Shown: positions 1-5,461 of the stretch, one piece after another | Layout: every line of letters begins with the position of its first letter | Position numbering within the stretch: the first letter of the stretch is position 1 | Assembly: GCA_030597505.1 (NCBI GenBank) | Contig: JAUVRS010000192.1 | Span: 1-5,461, forward strand | Source of the DNA: Desulfobacteraceae bacterium | Lineage (GTDB): Bacteria > Desulfobacterota > DSM-4660 > Desulfatiglandales > Desulfatiglandaceae | Direction: 5' to 3' | Length of the DNA stretch: 5,461 nt | The notes under the pieces: generated by a model | Told to the model about the DNA's origin: nothing | Seen by the model: the letters and a program-made list of their open reading frames with translations, nothing else | Database searches by the model: none | Translations under genes and position numbers: made by a program

Positions 1-2
1 AG

Positions 3-1043
3 AAACAGGTTGAAAAGAAAAAACAGATAGAAGGCACGAAGATCAACTGAACCAGTTGTCACAAGCACGAGACCGATAAAAGGCATTCTCAGGTAGAAAA
101 AGCCACCTGTCATCTCTGTCGCTTTGAAAACACCAAGTTCAATGAGGGCAGGGGTAAATGTAAGCTGTGTCACGAACTGCCAAAAAAACCGATCCAGACC
201 TCGGGGGAAAAACCCATCACCCATGAGATGCTTGAAAAGGCCAATGTCACCTGTGGCAGTTGCCATTATGATCTCATCCAGGCAGCCGGTGGGTCCCGAT
301 ATGAGGCCTTTTTTGACGGCAACGAACTCAAAACCACGCTGGTCCTCGGTGCAGGGCGGGTAAAGGATGAGAATTGTCTTGCCTGCCACGACCAGCCCAA
401 GGATCTCAAGGAAGCGGGCAACAAAAAATTGATGCACGAAAAACACGTGACAATCAAGAACTCCAGATGTTTTGACTGCCACCGGCCCATCGGACACACC
501 AAGGCAGACCTTAATCAGCCACAACAGCCTCCCTTTCTCCAGGACCGTTGCGCCATCTGCCATCCTGAACCCCACAACTACCAACGCCTCCTTATCGCGG
601 GAGAGAAACGGGAAGGGGTAATCAAATCCCCGGACCCGATGCTAAAGGCCAGGACCAACTGTTTGGGCTGCCACGTGGAGATGGGGGTCGGCACCAAGGG
701 CAACCCGGTCATGAAGGCCTCCGGCAAAACCTGTGTGGCCTGTCACACAAAGGAGCACGACAAGATGCTCCAAGATTGGAAAACCGAATTGACCAAAGAA
801 TTAGAAGCCGCCAAGGAGTTGGAGGAAGAGGCTCAAGAGGCACTATCCGAGTCCAAACTCCCCGCGTCCGATTTGGACGAGGTCAAGGAATGGTTTGAAA
901 ATGGCCGGGAAAACCTGAAACTGGTCTTGTATGGCAATGGAGTCCACAACAAGAAATACGCAATGTTGCTTATAGATGCCGCCATGGGGAATTTCGAAGA
1001 TCTGCTAGATGAGCTTGAAGAACTTCAAGGCAATGGCGGCTAG
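3..1043 (+). CDS. Multiheme c-type cytochrome, 5'-partial, with in-frame TGA
   Basis: Periplasmic or extracellular electron-carrier cytochrome; the start codon and signal peptide lie before the window. Read from position 3, the frame carries seven intact CXXCH heme motifs: CKLCH (159-173), CGSCH (252-266), CLACH (375-389), CFDCH (468-482), CAICH (549-563), CLGCH (660-674) and CVACH (732-746). Two further motif positions are altered: TGA-T-S-C-H at 48-62 and CHLCR at 108-122. After the last heme comes a charged helical tail of about 95 residues with a GVHNKKY motif, like the helical C-termini of other multiheme cytochromes. An ATG at 228 could give 271 residues, but it lacks a Shine-Dalgarno sequence and a signal peptide, so its product would not be exported for heme attachment; I treat it as internal. 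The gene lies 85 bp before the Fe-S subunit and probably exchanges electrons with that enzyme. The heme cytochrome call is firm; whether the gene is intact is not. Confidence 0.85.
48..50 (+). other. In-frame TGA at a heme-motif cysteine position
   Basis: The codons before it read IEGTKIN and those after it read TSCHKH in the same frame. Replacing TGA by TGC or TGT gives CTSCH, a normal heme c attachment motif. The frame stays open with conserved motifs for about 990 bases downstream. The codon can therefore be a selenocysteine codon (UXXCH), a nonsense mutation, or a base-call error. The sequence alone does not decide. Sec and Cys often replace each other in anaerobic proteins, and Desulfobacterota commonly have the Sec machinery, but no sel genes are in this window. 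Confidence 0.8.
82..104 (+). promoter_or_regulatory. Possible SECIS-like hairpin downstream of TGA
   Basis: Outer stem GGC (82-84) pairs with GCC (102-104); inner stem TTCT (86-89) pairs with AGAA (95-98); the apical loop is CAGGT. The asymmetric internal loop is one A against three. An AGGT loop recalls the loop of the E. coli fdhF SECIS. Against it, the loop starts 39 nt after the TGA, slightly farther than typical bacterial SECIS elements, and the loop does not open with G. A competing 5-bp stem, CAGGT (90-94) with ACCTG (105-109), is also possible. This is weak support only. Confidence 0.25.
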
Positions 1044-1113
1044 CTCCCGTTGCGCTAATTAAAATGAAGTTTAACATAACAAATCCATTTTTTTGAAACT
1101 ATCTGAATACCTT

Positions 1114-1120
1114 AAGGAGG
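1114..1120 (+). promoter_or_regulatory. Strong Shine-Dalgarno sequence for the Fe-S subunit gene
   Basis: AAGGAGG lies 8 nt before the ATG at 1129. It decides the start against the in-frame TTG at 1093, which would add 12 residues in front of the Tat signal. The rest of the gap from 1044 is AT-rich; I see no convincing promoter or terminator in it. Confidence 0.9.
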
Positions 1121-1128
1121 CTATTATT

Positions 1129-1992
1129 ATGAGCGACAAATTCTCTGCCACAAGACGTCAGATGCTAAAAGGGGCAGGTGCCGCCGGACTCGCGGCGGCC
1201 GCAAGTCTTGTACCCTCCGGCCATGCAGCCGCAAAACGCCGCGGCCGTAAAAAGGCCAAGGCCCCGAAATGGGCAATGGTTTTTGATCTGAGAAGGTGCG
1301 TGGGGTGCAGGGCCTGTACGGTTGCCTGTAAAGCCGAATATGATGTACCTCTGGGAGTATGGAACACCGTGGTTAACGAAGAGATGGTGGGCAGATACCC
1401 TGATACAAGAAAACCATGCCTGCCCATACGCTGTAATCACTGCGCGGGCAATAGAACAGACGGGGTCCCACCCTGTGTCAAAAACTGTCCCGAATACCCC
1501 AAACAGCGGCAGAAATATATAACACCCGACGGCAAGAAAATCCGTTACAGGGACGGAGCAACTTACAAACGGCCTGACGGCTTGATCTTGCTAAAAAATG
1601 AGTACTGTACGGGGTGCGGGAAATGTATAACGGCATGCCCCTATGGCGCACGCGCGTTTAATAAACATCTGAAAGCGGGAAAAGACACGAGCAAGAACGG
1701 CATTGCCAAATGCTCTTCCTGTGCGCACCGTATCGACAAAGGGGTCGTCCCGGCTTGTGTAAACATCTGTCCGGGCAGGGCAAGGGTGTTTGGCGACCTA
1801 AATGATAAAAACAGTGAAGTCGCAAAACTCGTCAAAGAATTTAAACTAAAAGAAAAACGTGACAAAACAACCCTTCTGCCAAAAAAAGACACGGTTCCCA
1901 TGAACTTTTATATAGACCCGGATAAGGTGTTAAAGACAAAGATGGCAAAAAAGGTATATAAGGAAGACTCCTTCAAATGCAAGGTAAACTAA
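1129..1992 (+). CDS. Tat-exported 4x[4Fe-4S] ferredoxin-like electron-transfer subunit
   Basis: Beta subunit of a DMSO-reductase-superfamily enzyme, of the DmsB/PsrB/TtrB/NrfC type, passing electrons between the catalytic subunit and its redox partner. The 287-residue protein starts with a twin-arginine signal (ATRRQMLKG, residues 7-15), an Ala-rich hydrophobic stretch and a likely cleavage site after GHAAA (about residue 35). A very basic segment follows (KRRGRKKAKAPK). Sixteen cysteines form the four expected groups: C57/60/63/67, C102/105/116/120, C160/163/166/170 (CTGCGKCITACPYGAR) and C195/198/210/214, followed by the family hallmark FGDLND. C97 and C284 are extra. It has its own Tat signal although many partner beta subunits travel with the alpha subunit; NrfC/TtrB-type subunits often do carry one. 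The gene lies between the cytochrome and catalytic-subunit genes. The family is firm, the partner likely, the substrate unknown. Confidence 0.94.
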   Translation: MSDKFSATRRQMLKGAGAAGLAAAASLVPSGHAAAKRRGRKKAKAPKWAMVFDLRRCVGCRACTVACKAEYDVPLGVWNTVVNEEMVGRYPDTRKPCLPIRCNHCAGNRTDGVPPCVKNCPEYPKQRQKYITPDGKKIRYRDGATYKRPDGLILLKNEYCTGCGKCITACPYGARAFNKHLKAGKDTSKNGIAKCSSCAHRIDKGVVPACVNICPGRARVFGDLNDKNSEVAKLVKEFKLKEKRDKTTLLPKKDTVPMNFYIDPDKVLKTKMAKKVYKEDSFKCKVN

Positions 1993-2007
1993 AACCGTAA
2001 AAAATTT

Positions 2008-2024
2008 CGTTATCCAGCATAACG
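2008..2024 (+). repeat. Perfect inverted repeat / intercistronic hairpin
   Basis: CGTTAT (2008-2013) pairs perfectly with ATAACG (2019-2024) around the loop CCAGC. It lies in the 51-bp gap between the Fe-S and catalytic subunit genes, about 10 nt before the Shine-Dalgarno sequence. No T-run follows, so it is not a standard intrinsic terminator. It may affect mRNA stability, processing or translation of the catalytic gene, or it may be chance. Confidence 0.5.
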
Positions 2025-2033
2025 CAAGAAAAC

Positions 2034-2041
2034 AGGGGGAG
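2034..2041 (+). promoter_or_regulatory. Shine-Dalgarno sequence for the catalytic subunit gene
   Basis: The purine-rich run AGGGGGAG ends only 2 nt before the ATG at 2044. The GGGG part sits at a more usual distance of about 5 nt. The start is supported because the Tat motif follows within a few residues. Confidence 0.7.
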
Positions 2042-2043
2042 AT

Positions 2044-4557
2044 ATGAAAAAAATAACTCGACGTGACCTGATAAAATTAGGCATAGCCAGCGGCGTTGTC
2101 CTGGCAACCAGTGGGATTTTTAAGGGAAATGCCCTGGCCGGTGCCATAAAGCTAGCAGCGGGCAATATGGATTTTTCTCCCAAGACCGGCGCAGAGAGAA
2201 AGATGATCCCTTCGGCCTGCTGGGCGTGTAACACCAGAGACGCCATGGTCGGTTATATGGAAAATGGGCGGCTTGTCAAGTTGGAAGGGCAACTTGATTC
2301 CATCAGAGGGCTTGGTAAGCTTTGTTCCAAGGGGGGCGCCGGGATAAACCAGCTCTACGACCCCGGAAGAATTCTTTATCCCATGAAGCGCGCGGGGAAA
2401 CGCGGGGAGGGAAAGTGGAAAAGGGTTTCCTGGGAGGAAGCCCTGACCGAACTCGCGGGCCGTCTAAAAAAACTTCGGGATGACGGTCATCCGGAAAAAT
2501 TTATGTTCCACTACGGCCGCATGGAGGCTTCAACCCGCAAGATGGTAAAAGACATTTTTCTCAAGACATACGGCACAGGAACCATCGGCAACGACACCTC
2601 TTTGTGCGAGTCTGCCAAATGGACCGGCCAGGAACTGACCTGGGGAAAACACTATGATAACTGGGATTTTGATAACACCAAATTTGTATTAAATTTTGGA
2701 GCCTCTCCCCTGGAGGCACATTCAAATGCAATCCCCTTGCTGCAAAGACTCGTAGACGCCATGGTTGAAAGGAAAGTGAAATGTGTCACCTTTGACGTAA
2801 GGTTATCCAACACAGCGGCCCGATCCACAGAATGGGTCCCCATAAAGCCGGGGACAGACGGGGCCGTTGCCCTTGCCATGTGCAAGGAAATAATGGATGC
2901 CGGGCTTTACGACAAAGAGTTTTTCAAATTTATAAAGGCAACCCCAAACCCTGCCGCCTCCACGGATGAAAAGGCAGCTGCCCTCAAGAAACACCTGGCC
3001 TCGTACACACCGGAATGGGCGGAAAAGATAAGCAATGTCCCGGCTGCCAAGATCAAGTCCCTGGCCCTTGAGTTTGCAAAAACCAAACCGGCCTGTGTCA
3101 TAAACTACAGGGGAACAGCGGCCCATTATAACGGCACCGAGAACGAGCGTGCGATCCAGATGCTGGCCGCCATCACCGGCAACATCGACAACCCGGGTGG
3201 CCGGTGTCGGGCCGTTACGCCGGAGTGGCAATACCCCGAGGGGCCCAAAGACAAGCCAGAGGCAAAAAAACTGGATATACTTGACGGCTTCCCGGACACT
3301 GTCGTCTACCCAACCCACCACGTCAGTCATCAGGTTCTTGATATGATAAAGGCAGGAAAGTGGGGGCGACCCGATATATACATGTGGTACTGCTATAACC
3401 CGGTTTACTCAAACGGAAACTGCAAGACAAACACGGACATCATGAAGGATGAAAGTCTTATCCCCTACTCGGTCTGTGTAAACGCTTATTATGACGAATC
3501 AGCGGCACTGGCCGACTTGATTCTGCCAAACCCGTCCTATCTTGAGTGGTGGGACTGGGAAGACGGACCTTCGGCAACCCAGGTTCCCGAATACTACATC
3601 CGACAGCCCTTTGTTAAACCCCTGGGTGAAAGTCGTGATTTTAAGGATGTTGTCTGTGACCTGGCAGAGAAGATGGGTTTCCCGCTCGGGTTTAAATCCG
3701 CTGAGGAATTTGTCAAATTGTCTTGTGATCAGACCCCCGGTGTCAAGGAGGCCGGCGGTTTTGAACACATGAAAAAACAGGGTGTCTGGCATGACCCCAA
3801 GGCCAAACCCGATTATTACATGTACAAAATCGAGGTCAAAGCCGAAGACCTCAAAAAAGACGGGGTTGTATTTGACGAGGTAACGGGCGTCTATTGGGAT
3901 TCAAAAAAATCCAAAAATCCGGATGCCGGTTACACCAAGGCCAAAAATGCCTATGAGGGATACGTCGGCCAGAAGATAGGCGACAAGGTCTACAAGGGGT
4001 TTTATCCGGATAGAGTAAACAAATCAGGCTATTTTGAACTATATTCAGAACTCTTGAAGATCAAAGGGCAACAGTCCCTGCCGACGTATACGCCCATTCC
4101 CGAACATGAAAAAATGGGGGCGGGCGACCTTATCCTGACCACTTATAAAGTCCCGGTCCAAGGCGCCTCACGGACTGCCAACTGCAAATGGCTCACGGAG
4201 ATGTATCATGATAATCCTGCCAAGATAAACCCTAAAACCGCCAAGGAACTTGGTATCAAAAGCGGGAACAAGATAAAGATCACCTCCACGGTAGGTGAAA
4301 TTACGACCACGGCGCAAGTTACACAAGGGATCGTTCCAGGCATCGTTGCCGTGTCGCATCACCTGGGACACTGGGAATATGGCCGGTATGCCTCAGGGAA
4401 AAAAGCTCCCATGGCCACAGATAATGACCCCGGTCTCAAAGAAAAATGGTGGAAGACATATGGGGTCCATCCCAACTGGGTCATCTCCAACTCCCCTGCC
4501 CCGGTCAGCGGTCAGAACCGTTTTATGGATACCGTGTGCAAGGTGACAAAGGCATAG
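2044..4557 (+). CDS. Tat-exported molybdopterin oxidoreductase catalytic subunit (PsrA/PhsA/TtrA-like)
   Basis: Catalytic alpha subunit of a DMSO-reductase-superfamily enzyme (Mo or W, bis-MGD), expected in the periplasm as a terminal reductase or dehydrogenase. The 837-residue protein has a twin-arginine signal (ITRRDLIKLG, residues 4-13) ending near GNALA (31-32). The N-terminal Fe-S domain carries C59, C62 and C94, but Asp66 stands where the third Cys is usual, giving CxxCxxxD. Then comes the typical YDPGRILYPMKR and RVSWEEAL region (105-133). C188, in GNDTSLCE, is the probable metal ligand. Central molybdopterin domain motifs include GNIDNPGG (379-386) and DLILPNPSYLE (491-501). The C-terminal dinucleotide-binding domain spans about 695 to 837 and includes SHHLGHWEYGRYASG (771-785). 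Length fits the family. It sits directly upstream of its chaperone gene. Superfamily membership is firm; polysulfide, thiosulfate, tetrathionate, arsenic or other substrates cannot be told apart here. Confidence 0.95.
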   Translation: MKKITRRDLIKLGIASGVVLATSGIFKGNALAGAIKLAAGNMDFSPKTGAERKMIPSACWACNTRDAMVGYMENGRLVKLEGQLDSIRGLGKLCSKGGAGINQLYDPGRILYPMKRAGKRGEGKWKRVSWEEALTELAGRLKKLRDDGHPEKFMFHYGRMEASTRKMVKDIFLKTYGTGTIGNDTSLCESAKWTGQELTWGKHYDNWDFDNTKFVLNFGASPLEAHSNAIPLLQRLVDAMVERKVKCVTFDVRLSNTAARSTEWVPIKPGTDGAVALAMCKEIMDAGLYDKEFFKFIKATPNPAASTDEKAAALKKHLASYTPEWAEKISNVPAAKIKSLALEFAKTKPACVINYRGTAAHYNGTENERAIQMLAAITGNIDNPGGRCRAVTPEWQYPEGPKDKPEAKKLDILDGFPDTVVYPTHHVSHQVLDMIKAGKWGRPDIYMWYCYNPVYSNGNCKTNTDIMKDESLIPYSVCVNAYYDESAALADLILPNPSYLEWWDWEDGPSATQVPEYYIRQPFVKPLGESRDFKDVVCDLAEKMGFPLGFKSAEEFVKLSCDQTPGVKEAGGFEHMKKQGVWHDPKAKPDYYMYKIEVKAEDLKKDGVVFDEVTGVYWDSKKSKNPDAGYTKAKNAYEGYVGQKIGDKVYKGFYPDRVNKSGYFELYSELLKIKGQQSLPTYTPIPEHEKMGAGDLILTTYKVPVQGASRTANCKWLTEMYHDNPAKINPKTAKELGIKSGNKIKITSTVGEITTTAQVTQGIVPGIVAVSHHLGHWEYGRYASGKKAPMATDNDPGLKEKWWKTYGVHPNWVISNSPAPVSGQNRFMDTVCKVTKA

Positions 4558-4577
4558 CCCTTGTGGAGAAAACTTGA

Positions 4578-5255
4578 ATGGTTTCTGCAGACAGATCGGA
4601 ACTGATGGCCATGGCCACCCACAGAAGCAATATCTACGGGCTTCTGGCCATGCTGTACCGACAGGAGCCTACGCGCGACCTGCTCAAACAGGTCCGGGAC
4701 CCCCAGTTCCTGGAGGTCCTGTCGCAGTGGGGTGGCGAACTGGATGATGACTTTATGACGCGCTCGGAAAATGACCTCCTGGAAGAAATGGCTGTGGAAT
4801 ACACCCGGCTTTTTCTCGGGCCAGGCAAACATATTTCTCCCCACGAATCGGTCCATCACAAACGGGAGGATGGACAGTCGGGTCAACTGTGGGGTGCTTC
4901 AACCGTAGAGGTCAAGAAATTTATTGAGGCCACAGGGCTCGAATACAAAATCCAGTATCAGGGGCTTCCCGACCACATCAGCGTTGAACTGGAATTTTTG
5001 GAAATGCTTACCCGGCACGAGGAACAGGCCTGGGCCAAAGATGACGAGGAGGAAGCGTGGCGTTGTCTGGCACTGGAGCGCCGGTTTCTTGAAGATCATC
5101 TTATCCGTTGGGTGGGGCCCTTTTGTGACAAGGTCACTGCAACAACCGAGCTATCTTTTTATAGGACACTGGCATCCCTGACAAAAAATTTTATTGAGTT
5201 CGATTGTCAGGAAGTTCTGAAGCCTCATAAAACCGAAATATTAAAAACCAATTGA
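4578..5255 (+). CDS. TorD/DmsD-family molybdoenzyme maturation chaperone
   Basis: Cytoplasmic redox-enzyme maturation protein that binds the Tat signal or apo form of a molybdoenzyme and delays export until cofactor insertion. The all-helical 225-residue protein has both family signatures: EYTRLFLGPGKHISPHESV (residues 74-92) and GLPDHISVELEFLEML (129-144). It has no signal peptide or membrane segment. The ATG follows GGAG (4565-4568) by 9 nt; a later in-frame ATG at 4605 is less well placed. It lies 20 bp after the catalytic subunit gene, which is its obvious client. The Fe-S subunit also has a Tat signal and could be a second client, which is inference. TorD, DmsD and NarJ-type proteins are hard to separate by sequence, so no symbol is given. 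Confidence 0.92.
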   Translation: MVSADRSELMAMATHRSNIYGLLAMLYRQEPTRDLLKQVRDPQFLEVLSQWGGELDDDFMTRSENDLLEEMAVEYTRLFLGPGKHISPHESVHHKREDGQSGQLWGASTVEVKKFIEATGLEYKIQYQGLPDHISVELEFLEMLTRHEEQAWAKDDEEEAWRCLALERRFLEDHLIRWVGPFCDKVTATTELSFYRTLASLTKNFIEFDCQEVLKPHKTEILKTN

Positions 5256-5262
5256 TAAAACC

Positions 5263-5279
5263 ACGTCTTTTAGCGACGT
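5263..5279 (+). repeat. Small inverted repeat before the last gene
   Basis: ACGTC (5263-5267) pairs with GACGT (5275-5279) around a 7-nt loop. The CC just before it could further pair with the GG of the ribosome-binding GGAG (5283-5286) across a 3-nt bulge, which would partly hide that site. There is no T-run after the stem, so it is not a terminator. It could tune translation of the downstream gene or be chance. Confidence 0.35.
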
Positions 5280-5291
5280 CATGGAGCTTTA

Positions 5292-5461
5292 ATGATGAAA
5301 AACATCCCAAAAACACCATTGATAATCGGTGCTGTCTTTGTCCTCGCCCTGGCGGTTGTCGTTGTCACGACCATTGTCCTGAAAATTGAGTCGACCCACG
5401 AAGAGCCAAAACTTAAAGGAAAATTCACAGACAGGGCCGGTGCCATATTCGTGGGTTCCGA
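5292..5461 (+). CDS. Membrane-anchored protein, 3'-partial; possible multiheme cytochrome
   Basis: Only the first 56 codons are in the window. The product begins MMKNIPKT, then has one long hydrophobic helix (about residues 9-31, with LIIGAVF and VVVVTTIVL), then a polar, charged segment that would face the periplasm, ending DRAGAIFVGS at the edge. Two adjacent ATGs occur; GGAG at 5283-5286 is 5 nt from the first and 8 nt from the second (5295), so the second may be the true start. The FVGS ending resembles the run-up to the first CxxCH in many anchored multiheme cytochromes (YVGSxxCxxCH), but no heme motif is visible here. If so, it could link the operon's enzyme to the membrane. The membrane anchor is well supported; the function is a guess. 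Confidence 0.7.
   Translation, partial: MMKNIPKTPLIIGAVFVLALAVVVVTTIVLKIESTHEEPKLKGKFTDRAGAIFVGS

Noticed and set aside
90..109. Alternative hairpin CAGGT/ACCTG after the TGA
   Set aside because: It is a perfect 5-bp stem but excludes the 82-104 hairpin, and its 10-nt loop is farther still from the TGA, so it is a weaker SECIS candidate.
228..1043. ATG at 228 as the real start of the cytochrome
   Set aside because: There is no Shine-Dalgarno sequence or signal peptide, and in-frame heme motifs continue upstream (CKLCH, CHLCR, and TGA-TSCH).
1041..1057. TAGC/GCTA inverted repeat at the end of the cytochrome gene as terminator
   Set aside because: It has only 4 bp with a 9-nt loop and no T-run directly after.
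1093..1128. TTG start adding 12 residues to the Fe-S subunit
   Set aside because: AAGGAGG at 1114-1120 is ideally placed for the ATG at 1129 and falls inside the proposed extension.
2803..3330. 175-residue antisense open frame
   Set aside because: It lies fully inside the catalytic subunit gene, has no recognisable domain, and is best explained as a shadow of the coding strand.
4512..4886. 124-residue antisense open frame over the catalytic/chaperone junction
   Set aside because: It overlaps two well-supported genes on the opposite strand and has no family motif or supporting start signal.
1..5461. Mobile elements, tRNA/rRNA genes or CRISPR arrays
   Set aside because: No repeats, transposase motifs or RNA gene signatures were seen; coding sequence fills nearly the whole window.

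Overview
The window holds five tandem plus-strand genes with short gaps (85, 51, 20 and 36 bp), which look like one operon for an exported molybdenum respiratory enzyme. The makeup is a multiheme c-type cytochrome, a Tat-exported four-cluster ferredoxin-like subunit, a Tat-exported molybdopterin oxidoreductase, its TorD-like chaperone, and the start of a membrane-anchored protein. Gene content and moderate base composition suggest an anaerobic, cytochrome-rich bacterium, most likely Desulfobacterota (former Deltaproteobacteria). This is an inference from gene families; no taxonomic marker is present.

Layout. Positions 1-1043 are the 3' part of a multiheme cytochrome whose start lies upstream. 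Seven intact CXXCH motifs are present, followed by a charged helical tail. The reading frame is open from the window edge except for one TGA at 48-50. That TGA sits exactly where the first Cys of a heme motif should be (TGA-T-S-C-H), and the next motif reads CHLCR instead of CHLCH. Positions 1129-1992 encode the Fe-S electron-transfer subunit, 2044-4557 the catalytic Mo/W-bisMGD subunit, 4578-5255 the maturation chaperone, and 5292 to the edge a protein that opens with a single transmembrane helix. There is no stretch over 300 bases without a gene.

How the parts work together (inference). The chaperone would hold the catalytic apoprotein until cofactor insertion and Tat export. The catalytic and Fe-S subunits would form a periplasmic AB pair. 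Electrons would pass between the Fe-S subunit and the multiheme cytochrome and/or the membrane-anchored protein. No NrfD/PsrC-type quinone-reactive membrane subunit is seen within the window. The substrate cannot be read from sequence alone; the catalytic subunit is closest in character to the PsrA/PhsA/TtrA branch.

The two points most worth checking are the in-frame TGA in a heme-binding motif (selenocysteine recoding, nonsense mutation or sequence error) and the Asp that replaces the third Cys of the [4Fe-4S] motif of the catalytic subunit.
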